DNA of 64,000 bases from Streptomyces zhaozhouensis (GCF_900230195.1 NZ_OCNE01000004.1:1-64000), one strand, 5' to 3'. Positions 37,595 to 56,998 are shown, numbered from the stretch's first letter. Notes: generated by a model not told the origin, from the letters alone. Translations and numbers: made by a program.

Positions 37595-38815
37595 TTGGAC
37601 GCACAGGACACGCGGCACACGGCCGCCAGGCTGCGGGCGATCACCGGTGAGCTGTCGGACCGGTTCTACGAGCGCGACGACGTCGTGCGGACGCTGGTGG
37701 TGGCGCTGCTGGCCGGGCAGCACTCGCTGGTGCTCGGGCCGCCGGGAACGGCGAAGTCCGAGCTCGCCCGCGAGCTCACCGGCCGGGTCGAGGGGGCCTC
37801 GTACTGGGAGATCCTCCTGTCGAAGTTCACCGCTCCGACACGGATGTTCGGCCCCATCGACGTCGCCGCGCTGGCTCGCGGCGAGTACCGCCAGGTCTAC
37901 GACGGCCGCGCCACCACCGCGCACGTCGCGTTCATCGACGAGATCTTCAAGTGCTCCACCGCGGCGCTGAACGAGACGCTGGGCTATCTCAACGAGCGCA
38001 TCTACCACCCGGAGAACGGCGGCGAGCCGATCCGCTGCCCGCTGATCGCGGCCATCACGGCGAGCAACGAGCTGCCCGGCGGCGACGACGCGGCGGCGAT
38101 CTACGACCGGCTGCTGGTGCGCATCGAGGTCGGCTACCTGGAGGACCCCTCGCACTTCGCCGCGCTGGTCCGCTCCGCCGTCAGCCGCCCGGCGCCGCCG
38201 GCGCGGACGACGGTGGAGCTGGCCGCGTTACAGCACGCCGTGACGGAGGACGTCCCGGCCGTCGAGGTCCCCGACACGGTCGTGGACGCGTTCTGCGCGC
38301 TGCGCGCCGCCCTGCGCCGCCGGGAACTGGTCGCCTCCGACCGCCGCTGGCGGCAGGCGGTGCGCCTCGTCCAGGCGTCCGCCTACCTGGACGGCCGCCC
38401 GACGGCCGCCGAGGCCGACCTGTCGGTGCTGACCCATGTGCTGTGGAACTCCCCCGACGAACGCCCGACCGTCGAGCGCGAGGTGCTCCAGCTGGTCAAC
38501 CCCGACGCCCGGGAGGCGCTCGACGTGGCCGCCGGCCTCGACGCGTTGGAGGCCAGGCTGGAGTCCATGGCCGGACAGTCCCGCGAGGCGCTGAGCGAAT
38601 GGGTGATCAGGGAGGCCCACCACAAGCTCGCCGTCGCGGGAAAGCGGCTGGAGCGGCTGCGCGGCGAGGCCGAGCGCGCCGGCCGTTCCACCGCCACCGT
38701 CGACCGGGTCACCGACCGCCAGCACGCCGTCCGGGCCCGGGTGCTCACCGAGGCCCTGGGCCTGGACACGAGCATGGTGCGGGCCGAGTCCGGGCGGAAC
38801 GGGAAGGCACCGTGA
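37595..38815 (+). CDS. MoxR-family AAA+ ATPase (RavA-like)
   Basis: This 406-residue ATPase, numbered from a TTG at 37595, has GAGGAGGGAG about 10 bases upstream; an ATG at 37463 would add 44 low-complexity residues. Walker A GPPGTAKS is at 48-55, Walker B VAFIDEI at 111-117, followed by [20 protein letters not shown]. Sensor 1 TASNELP is near 155 and the Arg-finger segment DRLLVR near 171. The LNER and ASNELP features place it in the RavA branch of MoxR proteins, which act as chaperone-like partners of VWA proteins. It is coupled to the VWA gene by a GTGA overlap. The position between nusG and rplK is unusual. Confidence 0.88.
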   Translation: MDAQDTRHTAARLRAITGELSDRFYERDDVVRTLVVALLAGQHSLVLGPPGTAKSELARELTGRVEGASYWEILLSKFTAPTRMFGPIDVAALARGEYRQVYDGRATTAHVAFIDEIFKCSTAALNETLGYLNERIYHPENGGEPIRCPLIAAITASNELPGGDDAAAIYDRLLVRIEVGYLEDPSHFAALVRSAVSRPAPPARTTVELAALQHAVTEDVPAVEVPDTVVDAFCALRAALRRRELVASDRRWRQAVRLVQASAYLDGRPTAAEADLSVLTHVLWNSPDERPTVEREVLQLVNPDAREALDVAAGLDALEARLESMAGQSREALSEWVIREAHHKLAVAGKRLERLRGEAERAGRSTATVDRVTDRQHAVRARVLTEALGLDTSMVRAESGRNGKAP

Positions 38816-40515
38816 GCCGGACCCCGGCCGGAGGCGACCCCCTGGTCGCCGGGTGCGGGATCTGGCTGGCGCGTTCCGCCGCCACCGCGCCCCGGCACAC
38901 CGGCGTCGTGGTGGCGGACCGGTTCGACCTCATGACCTGGCACGACACCCGCGCGCTGGCGTCGGCGCCGCGCGAGCTGGCCGAGGAGCTGGAGGCACGC
39001 CACGAGGGCGCGGACGACCTGCTGACGGACGTCTTCCTGGCCGCCTACCAGGCCACCAGGCCCCGGTTGCGCGAGCGCGGCGAGATGGACCCGTCCCGCT
39101 GGGTCAACCACCAGGTCGTCACCGCGCTGACGGAGGCGCCCGACCTGGACGAGCTGCGCCGGACGACGGCCGGCGACCCCTACGCCGCCGCCCTCGCCGT
39201 GCTCGCCCTGGCGCCGGAGCTGCGCCGGATGCTGGAGCACACCCGGCAGGCGCGGAGCCTGGCCGAGCGGGCGGGCGAGGCCGGGCGGAGCGCCGGGGAC
39301 GCGGCCGCCGCCGTGGCCGACGCCCTCCGGGAGGCCGCCGGCGCGGCGGGCGAAAGGCGCGCGGTGGACGAGAACGGTCCGGCGGACGGAGCCGGCGCGG
39401 GGGAGGCGAACGGCGCGGACGGAGCCGGCGCGGTCGAGGGGGATGACGCCGACCCCGCGCGGGACGCCGTGCGGCGGGCCGTCGAGGCGGCCGAGGCGGC
39501 CGAGGCCGCCTCCCTGGAGGCGGCCCGCCGCGCCGCGCGGGCGCTGGAGGCGGTGGCGCCCGGCGTCCGCGCCGCCACCCACGCCGCGACCGCGCGGGCC
39601 GTCGCGCTCGCGCGCGAGGAGGCCGCGCTGCTGCGGGCGTGGGGCGTCGAGCCGGCGGAGCGCGCGCGGATGCCGTTCGACCAGCGCCTGCGCCTCGCCG
39701 GCCGGCTCGGCACCAGCCGGCTCGCGCGGTGGGCCGACCTGATCGGCCGCTTCCGGCGGATGGCCGAGGGCGAGCGCGCCCAGCGGGTGCGCGACACCTC
39801 GGGCGAGCTCGTCGGCGTCACCCTCGGCGACGACCTGTCCCGCGTCCTCCCCTCCGAGCTGGCCAACCTCGGCCTGCCCGCGCTGCGCGCGGTCTTCGCC
39901 GCCCGCTACGCCGCCGGCGAGCTGATGCTCTACGACCACCAGGGCGAGGCGCCCACCGGCCGGGGCGCGATCGTCGCCTGCGTCGACACCTCGCACTCCA
40001 TGTACACCGCCGGGCCGGGCGGCGTCACCAGGGAGGCGTGGGCCAAGGGATGCGCCCTCGCCCTGCTGGACCAGGCCCGCCACGCCCGGCGCGACTTCGT
40101 CGGCATCGTGTTCTCCGCCGCCGACCAGGTGCGGGTCTTCCGCTTCCCGGCCGACGCCGGGGTCGCCACCGGCCTGGTCGTGGAGTTCGCCGAGACCTTC
40201 CTCGGCGGGGGCACCGACTGCCGGACGCCGCTGACCGCGGCCGTCGAGGAGCTGGAGCGGGAGTACGACGACGTGGCCCGCGCACGCGGCGACATCGTGC
40301 TGATCACCGACGACGAGTGCGCCGTCACCGAGGAGTGGACGCGGGAGTGGCGCGAGGCCAAGCGCCGACTGGGCTTCCGCCTCTTCGGCGTGGCCGTCGG
40401 CGCCCCGGGAGCCGCCGGGGCCGACTCGGTGCTGGACGCGCTGTGCGACAACCTGCGCCGCGTCGAGGACCTCACCGACGTCCACTCGGCCGCCGACCTC
40501 TTCCGCGCGATCTGA
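38812..40515 (+). CDS. VWA-domain protein, partner of the MoxR ATPase (ViaA-like)
   Basis: This 567-residue cytosolic protein starts at GTG overlapping the ATPase stop. A helical N-terminal part contains an extended Ala/Glu/Arg-rich, probably coiled-coil region (about 150-270). The C-terminal VWA domain has the MIDAS motif DTSHSMY (Asp392, Ser394, Ser396), the threonine in [10 protein letters not shown] and the ITDDE segment. In RavA-ViaA the VWA protein stimulates the ATPase and guides it to targets such as membrane respiratory enzymes. The target here is unknown; proximity to ribosomal genes does not prove a ribosomal role. Confidence 0.86.
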   Translation: MSRTPAGGDPLVAGCGIWLARSAATAPRHTGVVVADRFDLMTWHDTRALASAPRELAEELEARHEGADDLLTDVFLAAYQATRPRLRERGEMDPSRWVNHQVVTALTEAPDLDELRRTTAGDPYAAALAVLALAPELRRMLEHTRQARSLAERAGEAGRSAGDAAAAVADALREAAGAAGERRAVDENGPADGAGAGEANGADGAGAVEGDDADPARDAVRRAVEAAEAAEAASLEAARRAARALEAVAPGVRAATHAATARAVALAREEAALLRAWGVEPAERARMPFDQRLRLAGRLGTSRLARWADLIGRFRRMAEGERAQRVRDTSGELVGVTLGDDLSRVLPSELANLGLPALRAVFAARYAAGELMLYDHQGEAPTGRGAIVACVDTSHSMYTAGPGGVTREAWAKGCALALLDQARHARRDFVGIVFSAADQVRVFRFPADAGVATGLVVEFAETFLGGGTDCRTPLTAAVEELEREYDDVARARGDIVLITDDECAVTEEWTREWREAKRRLGFRLFGVAVGAPGAAGADSVLDALCDNLRRVEDLTDVHSAADLFRAI

Positions 40516-40534
40516 ACGTCGGAGGTCGGGAGCG

Positions 40535-40574
40535 CGGGCCCGAATTTTGGGCCCGGGGTGCCACCCGCTACCGT
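40535..40574 (+). promoter_or_regulatory. hairpin and candidate promoter before rplK
   Basis: A 7-bp stem CGGGCCC/GGGCCCG with loop GAATTTT (40535-40555) can end the VWA transcript. TTGGGC (40547-40552), 16 bases, and TACCGT (40569-40574) form a plausible promoter for rplK-rplA, so the ribosomal genes need not depend on the inserted cassette. Confidence 0.5.
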
Positions 40575-40672
40575 GGTGCGGTATGCCCACCGCCGGTCCC
40601 TGCCGGTCCGGCCCGTTCCGACGGCGGCGGCCGTGGGCCGATCACCTCTCGTCAAGGACCCGGAGAGAGCAC

Positions 40673-41107
40673 ATGCCTCCCAAGAAGAAGAAGGTCACCG
40701 GGCTGATCAAGCTCCAGATCCAGGCCGGCGCGGCCAACCCCGCGCCGCCCGTGGGTCCGGCGCTCGGCCAGCACGGCGTCAACATCATGGAGTTCTGCAA
40801 GGCCTACAACGCGGCCACCGAGTCGCAGCGTGGCTGGGTGATCCCGGTGGAGATCACGGTCTACGAGGACCGTTCCTTCACCTTCGTCACCAAGACCCCG
40901 CCCGCCGCCAAGATGATCCTCAAGGCCGCCGGTGTGGAGAAGGGCTCGGGCGAGCCGCACAAGACCAAGGTCGCCAAGATCACGGCCGACCAGGTCCGCG
41001 AGATCGCCACCACCAAGATGCCCGACCTCAACGCCAACGACCTGGACGCCGCCGCGAAGATCATCGCCGGCACCGCGCGGTCCATGGGCGTCACCGTCGA
41101 GGGCTGA
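40673..41107 (+). CDS. rplK: 50S ribosomal protein L11
   Basis: This 144-residue protein of the GTPase-associated centre starts [20 protein letters not shown]. It has the Pro-rich hinge [20 protein letters not shown] and a C-terminal rRNA-binding domain. It contacts the thiostrepton site of 23S rRNA and is needed for RelA activation. ATG at 40673 has a GGAGAG-type site upstream. It forms a unit with rplA 83 bases downstream. Confidence 0.98.
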   Translation: MPPKKKKVTGLIKLQIQAGAANPAPPVGPALGQHGVNIMEFCKAYNAATESQRGWVIPVEITVYEDRSFTFVTKTPPAAKMILKAAGVEKGSGEPHKTKVAKITADQVREIATTKMPDLNANDLDAAAKIIAGTARSMGVTVEG

Positions 41108-41190
41108 CGCACCGCCCGTTCGATCCGTGGCAGGGCCAGGCGCTGGCCCGGACCACGACTCCACACCACACGACTTTCCCTGGAGCAGCA

Positions 41191-41907
41191 GTGAAGCGCA
41201 GCAAGAGCCTCCGTGGCGCGGACGCCAAGGTCGACAAGACCCGCGTCTACAGCCCGCTCGAGGCCGTTCGGCTCGCCAAGGACACGGCGACCGCCAAGTT
41301 CGACTCGACCGTCGAGATCGCCATGCGGCTGGGTGTCGACCCCCGCAAGGCCGACCAGATGGTCCGCGGCACCGTCAACCTGCCGCACGGCACCGGCAAG
41401 ACCGCCCGGGTCCTGGTCTTCGCCACTGGTGACCGTGCGGCGGCCGCGGAGGCCGCCGGAGCCGACATCGTCGGCTCGGACGAGCTGATCGACGAGGTCG
41501 CCGGCGGGCGCCTCGACTTCGACGCCGTCGTGGCCACCCCCGACCTCATGGGCAAGGTCGGCCGCCTCGGCCGGGTGCTCGGCCCCCGCGGTCTGATGCC
41601 GAACCCGAAGACCGGCACCGTCACCCCCGACGTCGCCAAGGCCGTCACCGAGATCAAGGGCGGCAAGATCGAGTTCCGCGTGGACAAGCACGCCAACCTG
41701 CACTTCGTCATCGGCAAGGTGTCGTTCGACGAGACGCAGCTGGTGGAGAACTACGCCGCCGCGCTGGAGGAGGTCATGCGCCTGAAGCCGTCCGCGGCGA
41801 AGGGGCGGTACCTGAAGAAGGCCGTCGTCTCCACCACCATGGGTCCCGGCGTGCCGATCGACCCCAACCGCACGCGGAACCTGCTCGCCGAGGACGCCCT
41901 CGTCTGA
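41191..41907 (+). CDS. rplA: 50S ribosomal protein L1
   Basis: This 238-residue L1-stalk protein, also a possible translational repressor of its own mRNA, starts at GTG 41191 ([14 protein letters not shown], numbered from GTG). It includes the family motif [20 protein letters not shown] and the segment [15 protein letters not shown]. Full length; a strong hairpin follows the stop. Confidence 0.98.
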   Translation: MKRSKSLRGADAKVDKTRVYSPLEAVRLAKDTATAKFDSTVEIAMRLGVDPRKADQMVRGTVNLPHGTGKTARVLVFATGDRAAAAEAAGADIVGSDELIDEVAGGRLDFDAVVATPDLMGKVGRLGRVLGPRGLMPNPKTGTVTPDVAKAVTEIKGGKIEFRVDKHANLHFVIGKVSFDETQLVENYAAALEEVMRLKPSAAKGRYLKKAVVSTTMGPGVPIDPNRTRNLLAEDALV

Positions 41908-41936
41908 GCACGCGCACCCGCGTGGTGTCTGACCTC

Positions 41937-41977
41937 GACGTCCGTTCCGGTTCTGTCACAGAACCGGGGCGGACGTC
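41937..41977 (+). terminator. terminator after rplA
   Basis: An 18-bp stem, with two adjacent G-T pairs, pairs 41937-41954 (GACGTCCGTTCCGGTTCT) with 41960-41977 around a 5-base loop. Confidence 0.88.
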
Positions 41978-42059
41978 TCGCGTGTACCCGCCCGCTCCCT
42001 AGGCTGGGGGGACCGGGGGAGCAGCAACAGATCGCAGTTTTCGCACACTTGGGGGAACC

Positions 42060-42986
42060 ATGCGTTTCGCTTACCGCATCGTCACCGGCGTCGCCGGGGT
42101 GGCCCTGCTCGCCGGGACCGCCGCCTGCGGCGGGGACGAGAAGGAGGAGTCGTCCCACGGCGGCGACTCCCGGTCCGACGGCGGCGGCGACGGGGCCGGG
42201 ACCGTCGAGGCGCTCCAGGCCGCGGCGGAGAACACCGCCGACGTGCGGTCCGCCAGGTTCGAGGGCGAGATGAACGCCCCGGAGGCGGCCGGCGGTCAGA
42301 TGACCCTGGAGGGCGTGATGAGTTGGGACCCCACGCTCACCATGGAGATGACGACCTCCGGCGGCGAGCTGGCGAGCACCCCCGGCGCCCCGGAGGAGGT
42401 CGCGGTCCGCTGGATCGACGACGTCATGTACATGCACATGGGCCCGGAGTTCGGCGCCGAGATGGACGGCCGGGAGTGGCTCTCCATGGACCTGAACGCG
42501 GTCGCCGAGATCGCCGGTGAGGCCGGCGACCCCGCCATGGCCGACGCCATGACCATGGGGCTGGAGTCGACCAACCAGAACCCCGCCCAGCAGATGGGCC
42601 TGCTGCTGAACTCCCCGGGCATCGAGGAGGTCGGCGAGGAGACGCTGAACGGCGTCGAGACCCGCCACTACGCCGGCACCGTCACCATCGAGGACGCCGT
42701 CGCCGGCGACCAGGGCGGCGTCACCGAGCTGCTGACCGAGGAGGAGGTCGAGCAGCTGGTGGCGGCGATGGAGCAGCAGGGCATCGAGAGCTACGACATA
42801 GACGTCTGGATCGACGGCGACGACATGCCGGTGCAGGTCCGGCAGAGCTACGACACCGTCGAGGGCCCGGTCGAGTACGAGGTCCGCTACTCGGACTTCA
42901 ACACGGACGTCTCCGTCGACGCCCCGCCGGCCGACGCGGTCCTGGACTTCATGGAGCTGCTGGCCGACATGGGCGCCGAGCTCTGA
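42060..42986 (+). CDS. LppX/LprG-like lipoprotein between rplA and rplJ
   Basis: This 308-residue protein has a signal peptide ending in the lipobox GTAAC (Cys23). A Gly/Ser/Asp-rich linker (about 25-48) is followed by a domain of alternating strands resembling actinobacterial LppX_LprAFG lipoproteins (VEALQAAAENTADVRSARFE; a VRWIDDVMYMHMG strand; a late MPVQVRQSYDTVEGPVEYEV). It is anchored on the outer face of the membrane; in mycobacteria such proteins carry lipids. A lipoprotein gene at this place, between the rplKA and rplJL units, is normal for Streptomyces. GGGGGA precedes the ATG. Confidence 0.85.
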   Translation: MRFAYRIVTGVAGVALLAGTAACGGDEKEESSHGGDSRSDGGGDGAGTVEALQAAAENTADVRSARFEGEMNAPEAAGGQMTLEGVMSWDPTLTMEMTTSGGELASTPGAPEEVAVRWIDDVMYMHMGPEFGAEMDGREWLSMDLNAVAEIAGEAGDPAMADAMTMGLESTNQNPAQQMGLLLNSPGIEEVGEETLNGVETRHYAGTVTIEDAVAGDQGGVTELLTEEEVEQLVAAMEQQGIESYDIDVWIDGDDMPVQVRQSYDTVEGPVEYEVRYSDFNTDVSVDAPPADAVLDFMELLADMGAEL

Positions 42987-43016
42987 GGCCCCCGGGGCGG
43001 CGGCCCCGGACCGGAT

Positions 43017-43046
43017 TTGCCTGACGGAGAACGCCTCGCGTACTCT
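43017..43046 (+). promoter_or_regulatory. promoter of rplJ-rplL
   Basis: TTGCCT (43017-43022), 18 bases, and TACTCT (43041-43046) fit an HrdB-type promoter. The predicted start near 43053 is at the beginning of the L10 leader. Confidence 0.6.
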
Positions 43047-43052
43047 CCACGT

Positions 43053-43206
43053 AAAGCCAGAGACCGCTGGTTGTCGCCGCGAGCCCTTCGGGTTCGGGGC
43101 GGCCGAAGGACCGCTCACGCGGCGACCCGCGCAGGTGTTTCGTGGAAGTACGCGCATGGGCTCGTTCCGTGCGTGACCGCCCTGAGCGCCTGCGCCAGGG
43201 CGTTTT
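43053..43206 (+). promoter_or_regulatory. ribosomal protein L10 leader with terminator-like hairpin
   Basis: The mRNA leader begins near the conserved AAAGCCAGAGACCGCTGG segment of actinobacterial L10 leaders. It folds into long GC-rich arms (GTCGCCGCG and CGCGGCGAC pair), and ends with CGCCCTG (43178-43184) / CAGGGCG (43196-43202) followed by TTTT. L10(L12)4 binding to such leaders represses rplJL. Placement directly upstream of rplJ supports this. Confidence 0.8.
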
Positions 43207-43273
43207 CGTTTGTCGGACCCTTCTGCCGCGGTTGCTGTACACCTGCGGAAGAACCGGAAGGAGGGCCGAGGTT

Positions 43274-43828
43274 ATGGCTGGTTCCGACAAGGGCGCGGTC
43301 GTCGAGGAGATCAAGCAGCGCTTCGAGGCGTCCAACGCGGCTGTGGTCACCGCCTACACGGGGCTCACCGTGGCTCAGCTCAAGGAGCTGCGCCGCACGC
43401 TCGGTGAGAACGCCCAGTACCGCGTGACGAAGAACACGCTGACCAAGATCGCGGCCAACGAGGCCGGGGTCAGCGGGCTGGACGAACACCTCAAGGGCTC
43501 CACCGCCGTCGCCTTCGTGACCGGTGACCCGGTCAACGTGGCGAAGGGCCTGCGTGACTTCGCCAAGAACAACCCGGCGCTGGTCATCAAGGGCGGTGTC
43601 CTCGAGGGGAAGCCGCTCGACGCCCAGGAGATCATCAAGCTCGCCGACCTTGAGTCGCGCGAGGTTCTGCTCGCCAAGCTCGCCGGCGGCATGAAGGCGT
43701 CGATGGCCAAGGCCGCCGCCACCTTCGAGGCGCCGCTCACGAAGTTCGTCCGCACCGCGGACGCGCTGCGCGACAAGGTCGAGCAGGGTGGTGCCGGCGC
43801 GCCGGCGGCCACCGACGCCCCCGAGTAA
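43274..43828 (+). CDS. rplJ: 50S ribosomal protein L10
   Basis: This 184-residue stalk-base protein starts [20 protein letters not shown], with the rRNA-binding domain ([20 protein letters not shown]). The Ala-rich C-terminal helix ([20 protein letters not shown]) binds L12 dimers. GGAAGGAGG lies upstream of the ATG. Expression is likely controlled by the leader at 43053-43206. Confidence 0.98.
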   Translation: MAGSDKGAVVEEIKQRFEASNAAVVTAYTGLTVAQLKELRRTLGENAQYRVTKNTLTKIAANEAGVSGLDEHLKGSTAVAFVTGDPVNVAKGLRDFAKNNPALVIKGGVLEGKPLDAQEIIKLADLESREVLLAKLAGGMKASMAKAAATFEAPLTKFVRTADALRDKVEQGGAGAPAATDAPE

Positions 43829-43936
43829 CCACGGGGAGCACGTGTCTCCCCGTCCCCGGGGGGCCTCGCTCGCGGGCGGCCCGCCCGCGTCACACGTTCA
43901 ACCGGCGACAGCCGACTCAAGTGGAAGGACGCCATC

Positions 43937-44323
43937 ATGGCGAAGCTGAGCCAGGACGAACTGCTTGAGCAGTTCGCCGAGATGACCCTCATCGAGCTCT
44001 CCGACTTCGTGAAGAAGTTCGAGGAGAAGTTCGACGTCGAGGCCGCCGCCCCGGCCGCCGTCGTCGCCGCCCCGGGTGGCGCGGGTGCCGCCGCCGAGGC
44101 CGAGCCGGAGAAGGACGAGTTCGACGTCGTCCTGACCGGTGCGGGCGACAAGAAGATCCAGGTGATCAAGGTCGTGCGCGAGCTGACCTCCCTGGGTCTG
44201 AAGGAGGCCAAGGAGCTGGTGGACAACACCCCGAAGGCCGTCCTGGAGAAGGTCAACAAGGAGGCCGCCGACAAGGCCAAGGAGTCGCTGGAGGGCGCTG
44301 GCGCCTCCGTCGAGGTGAAGTGA
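43937..44323 (+). CDS. rplL: 50S ribosomal protein L7/L12
   Basis: This 128-residue protein has the N-terminal dimerisation segment ([20 protein letters not shown]), an Ala/Pro/Gly-rich hinge (about 38-58), and the factor-binding C-terminal domain with [20 protein letters not shown]. It recruits translational GTPases to the ribosome. It lies 108 bases after rplJ and is followed by a hairpin attenuator before rpoB. Confidence 0.98.
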   Translation: MAKLSQDELLEQFAEMTLIELSDFVKKFEEKFDVEAAAPAAVVAAPGGAGAAAEAEPEKDEFDVVLTGAGDKKIQVIKVVRELTSLGLKEAKELVDNTPKAVLEKVNKEAADKAKESLEGAGASVEVK

Positions 44324-44361
44324 CCTCCGCGTCACTCACTCCTCCCTCGCAGAGGGTCCTA

Positions 44362-44398
44362 CCAGGGGCGACCACCCGCACGGGTGGTCGCCCTCTGG
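44362..44398 (+). terminator. terminator/attenuator between rplL and rpoB
   Basis: A 12-bp perfect core GGGCGACCACCC (44366-44377) with GGGTGGTCGCCC (44382-44393) is extended by CCAG/CTGG. In this position a partial terminator is expected. Confidence 0.82.
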
Positions 44399-44808
44399 CG
44401 TTCGCGCGGGACGCCTCCTTGCCCGAGGCGCCGCGACGGGTATGGTGATCTTCGGCCTCCTCCGGGTGATGCCCGTGTCGGGTGGCGGTGGAGTAGGGGC
44501 CTTGACGAACCGGGGCACTCGCGCGATTCTCTGGTCGCGCGCCGATCGATCCGTGATCCGAGGCATGGAACCGTGGCGAGGCGGGAAGTGATGCGGCAGA
44601 CGGGTTCGTTGCCGGCCTTCGAGGCGGCCGGCGGCGGCGGTGCAGAAGAAGAAGGATGAGGGTGGCTCCTCGTTTGACAGGTAGGGGCGTTGGACATCAG
44701 TGGGTCTTGTGGCTACACTGACCCTTTGCGCTGCCTAGCTGCCTCCTGCCCGTCACCTTGGGGGCCGGCACGCGCGCAGAGAGTCCGAGCCCTCGGAAGG
44801 ACCCCCTC
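44399..44808 (+). promoter_or_regulatory. rpoB upstream region with promoter at 44690-44719
   Basis: TTGGAC (44690-44695), 18 bases, then TACACT (44714-44719) form the best promoter for rpoBC. A nearby TTGACA at 44674 has a poorer -10. The leader from about 44726 to 44808 is 80 bases. Between 44399 and 44689 I see no gene or strong structure. Confidence 0.6.
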
Positions 44809-48294
<3,486 letters not shown>

Positions 48295-48387
48295 CGGGCC
48301 AGGCCGGGGCGCGCCACCGCGTGCCCCGGCTCCCCCCGGACCCCGACAGACCATTGACTGACACGACCCTGAGAGGGATTGACGAGA

Positions 48388-52287
<3,900 letters not shown>

Positions 52288-52301
52288 TTCGGGCGAACAG
52301 A

Positions 52302-52338
52302 CCGGCGGCCGGGGCGAGTACTTCGCCCCGGCCGCCGG
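52302..52338 (+). terminator. terminator of rpoBC
   Basis: A perfect 16-bp stem CCGGCGGCCGGGGCGA (52302-52317) with its complement (52323-52338) and a 5-base loop lies 14 bases after the rpoC stop. Confidence 0.92.
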
Positions 52339-52409
52339 CCGTCAAGAGGCGTTCGGCCGGGGCGGCGGGGCGGCCGGGCCCGGCCCCCTATCACCAAACC
52401 TAGATCGTT

Positions 52410-52438
52410 TTGACCCGGGGCACCGCGCTGGGTACGCT
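52410..52438 (+). promoter_or_regulatory. promoter of the rpsL-rpsG-fusA unit
   Basis: TTGACC (52410-52415), 17 bases, and TACGCT (52433-52438) form a strong HrdB-type promoter. The leader to the rpsL GTG at 52627 is about 180 bases, with no gene in it. Confidence 0.75.
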
Positions 52439-52626
52439 CTGACCTTGTGCCTGGGGTGTTCCCTGCGCTTTTTCAGCGGCAGTCGGAACTCCGGGGTCCG
52501 CAACCACTTCCTGACGCTCCCGGCGGGAGAACGGAAGTCCGCGGTTTTCGACACGCCCGACCGCGTGGGTCGGAGGGTGTTCCAGGTTAGCTTCATTGAG
52601 ATCGGCACAGAGAAACCGGAGATACG

Positions 52627-52998
52627 GTGCCAACGATCCAGCAGCTGGTCCGCAAGGGCCGGCAGGACAAGGTCGAGAAGAACAAGACACCCGCGCTTGA
52701 GGGTTCGCCCCAGCGTCGTGGTGTCTGCACGCGTGTGTTCACCACCACGCCCAAGAAGCCGAACTCGGCGCTCCGCAAGGTGGCGCGTGTCCGGCTGAGC
52801 AACGGGATCGAGGTCACCGCCTACATCCCGGGTGAGAACCACAACCTTCAGGAGCACTCCATCGTGCTGGTGCGCGGTGGAAGGGTGCGTGACCTGCCGG
52901 GTGTTCGTTACAAGATCATCCGCGGTTCCCTGGACACCCAGGGCGTCAAGAACCGCAAGCAGGCCCGCAGCCGCTACGGCGCCAAGAAGGAGAAGTAA
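52627..52998 (+). CDS. rpsL: 30S ribosomal protein S12, with Arg88
   Basis: This 123-residue decoding-centre protein starts at GTG with GGAGA nearby. Lys43 in TTTPKKPNS is normal. Residue 88, in [12 protein letters not shown], is Arg (codon CGT at 52888-52890), where S12 nearly always has Lys. In Mycobacterium tuberculosis Lys88 to Arg is a classical streptomycin-resistance change. The preceding codons GGA and AGG for residues 85-86 are rare for this organism's highly expressed genes. Otherwise full length and typical (ends SRYGAKKEK). It overlaps nothing and precedes rpsG by 2 bases. Confidence 0.98.
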   Translation: MPTIQQLVRKGRQDKVEKNKTPALEGSPQRRGVCTRVFTTTPKKPNSALRKVARVRLSNGIEVTAYIPGENHNLQEHSIVLVRGGRVRDLPGVRYKIIRGSLDTQGVKNRKQARSRYGAKKEK

Positions 52999-53000
52999 CC

Positions 53001-53471
53001 ATGCCTCGTAAGGGCCCTGCCCCGAAGCGACCGGTCCACATCGACCCGGTCTACGGTTCTCCGCTGGTGACCTCCCTGATCAACAAGGTGCTGCTGAACG
53101 GCAAGCGTTCCACCGCCGAGCGCATCGTGTACGGCGCCATGGAGGGCCTGCGGGACAAGACCGGCAACGACCCGGTCATCACCCTCAAGCGCGCCCTGGA
53201 GAACGTGAAGCCCACCCTCGAGGTGCGCTCCCGCCGCGTCGGCGGCGCCACGTACCAGGTGCCGGTCGAGGTGCGCCCCGGGCGTTCCTCCACGCTCGCC
53301 CTGCGCTGGCTGGTCGGCTACTCCCGCGCCCGTCGCGAGAAGACCATGACCGAGCGTCTGATGAACGAGCTGCTCGACGCCTCCAACGGCCTCGGCGCCT
53401 CCGTGAAGAAGCGTGAGGACACGCACAAGATGGCCGAGTCCAACAAGGCGTTCGCGCACTACCGCTGGTAG
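53001..53471 (+). CDS. rpsG: 30S ribosomal protein S7
   Basis: This 156-residue primary assembly protein of the 30S head starts [20 protein letters not shown] and contains the conserved [20 protein letters not shown] and ends AFAHYRW. The ATG follows the rpsL stop by two bases, with AAGGAG inside the end of rpsL. Together with rpsL, fusA and tuf it forms the str operon. Confidence 0.98.
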   Translation: MPRKGPAPKRPVHIDPVYGSPLVTSLINKVLLNGKRSTAERIVYGAMEGLRDKTGNDPVITLKRALENVKPTLEVRSRRVGGATYQVPVEVRPGRSSTLALRWLVGYSRARREKTMTERLMNELLDASNGLGASVKKREDTHKMAESNKAFAHYRW

Positions 53472-53510
53472 TCGCAACCCCTATCGAGACCGAGAGAAGA
53501 CTGAAGCCAG

Positions 53511-55634
<2,124 letters not shown>

Positions 55635-55652
55635 CCCTTAAGCTGGAGCAAA

Positions 55653-55685
55653 GGGCATTCGGGGGCAATTCCGCCCCCGATGCCC
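55653..55685 (+). terminator. attenuator-like hairpin between fusA and tuf
   Basis: GGGCATTCGGGGGC (55653-55666) pairs with GCCCCCGATGCCC (55673-55685) with one bulged T and a 6-base loop. It lies 18 bases after the fusA stop. A second inverted repeat, GACCG-GTT-CGGTC, follows near 55728. tuf probably has its own promoter in the remaining 120 bases, but no clear -35/-10 pair is seen. Confidence 0.65.
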
Positions 55686-55804
55686 GGCCCTTTAGCGAAG
55701 CGGTCAAGGGCGTCCCCCTCGGGGTCCTGACCGGTTCGGTCGATATCTGAAAACCTCCCGCAAGTCGCGGGGGGCGTACAGCACCAGTCCACAGGAGGAC
55801 CCCA

Positions 55805-56998
55805 GTGGCGAAGGCGAAGTTCGAGCGGACTAAGCCGCACGTCAACATTGGCACCATCGGTCACATCGACCACGGCAAGACGACGCTTACCGCGGCGATC
55901 ACCAAGGTGCTGCACGACGCATACCCCGAGCTCAACGAGACGTTCGCGTTCGAGAACATCGACAAGGCGCCCGAAGAGCGTCAGCGTGGTATCACCATCT
56001 CCATCGCGCACGTCGAGTACCAGACGGAGAACCGCCACTACGCGCACGTCGACTGCCCGGGTCACGCGGACTACATCAAGAACATGATCACCGGTGCCGC
56101 CCAGATGGACGGCGCCATCCTCGTGGTCGCCGCCACCGACGGCCCGATGCCGCAGACCAAGGAGCACGTGCTCCTGGCCCGCCAGGTCGGCGTGCCGTAC
56201 ATCGTGGTCGCCCTCAACAAGGCGGACATGGTGGACGACGAGGAGATCATGGAGCTGGTGGAGCTCGAGGTCCGTGAGCTGCTCACGGAGTACGAGTTCC
56301 CCGGCGACGACGTCCCCGTGGTCAAGGTCTCCGCGCTGAAGGCGCTGGAGGGCGACGCCGAGTGGGCGAAGACCGTCCTGGAGCTGATGGAGGCCGTCGA
56401 CAGCGCGATTCCGCAGCCGGAGCGCGACGTCGACAAGCCGTTCCTGATGCCGATCGAGGACGTCTTCACCATCACCGGTCGCGGCACCGTGGTGACCGGT
56501 CGTATCGAGCGTGGTGTCCTGAAGGTCAACGAGACCGTCGACATCATCGGCATCAAGGAAGAGAAGACCACCACCACGGTCACCGGGATCGAGATGTTCC
56601 GGAAGCTGCTGGACGAGGGTCGCGCCGGTGAGAACGTCGGTCTGCTGCTCCGCGGCATCAAGCGCGAGGACGTCGAGCGCGGCCAGGTCATCATCAAGCC
56701 GGGCTCGGTCACCCCGCACACGGAGTTCGAGGCGACGGCGTACATCCTGTCGAAGGACGAGGGTGGTCGCCACACCCCGTTCTTCAACAACTACCGTCCG
56801 CAGTTCTACTTCCGTACCACCGACGTGACCGGTGTGGTGAACCTCCCCGAGGGCACCGAGATGGTCATGCCGGGCGACAACACCGACATGCGCGTCGAGC
56901 TGATCCAGCCCGTCGCCATGGAGGAGGGCCTGAAGTTCGCCATCCGTGAGGGTGGTCGGACCGTCGGCGCCGGTCAGGTCACCAAGATCATCAAGTGA
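55805..56998 (+). CDS. tuf: elongation factor Tu
   Basis: This 397-residue GTPase starts at GTG 55805 with AGGAGG upstream. Motifs are [28 protein letters not shown] and NKADMVDD. Domains 2 and 3 are complete ([37 protein letters not shown]). It delivers aminoacyl-tRNA to the ribosome. Gln in [11 protein letters not shown] and Ala in [14 protein letters not shown], positions known for elfamycin resistance, look normal. A very strong terminator follows. Confidence 0.99.
   Translation: MAKAKFERTKPHVNIGTIGHIDHGKTTLTAAITKVLHDAYPELNETFAFENIDKAPEERQRGITISIAHVEYQTENRHYAHVDCPGHADYIKNMITGAAQMDGAILVVAATDGPMPQTKEHVLLARQVGVPYIVVALNKADMVDDEEIMELVELEVRELLTEYEFPGDDVPVVKVSALKALEGDAEWAKTVLELMEAVDSAIPQPERDVDKPFLMPIEDVFTITGRGTVVTGRIERGVLKVNETVDIIGIKEEKTTTTVTGIEMFRKLLDEGRAGENVGLLLRGIKREDVERGQVIIKPGSVTPHTEFEATAYILSKDEGGRHTPFFNNYRPQFYFRTTDVTGVVNLPEGTEMVMPGDNTDMRVELIQPVAMEEGLKFAIREGGRTVGAGQVTKIIK

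Noticed and set aside
34685..38155. A single giant 1156-codon leftward protein covering aspC, secE, nusG and part of the MoxR gene
   Set aside because: Only the aspC part is real. The upstream part is antisense to tRNA-Trp, secE, nusG and the ATPase, and a proper ATG exists at 35935.
56094..56631. Small open frames inside tuf in other frames
   Set aside because: Arg/Ser-rich translations of alternate frames of a highly conserved gene; no independent signals.
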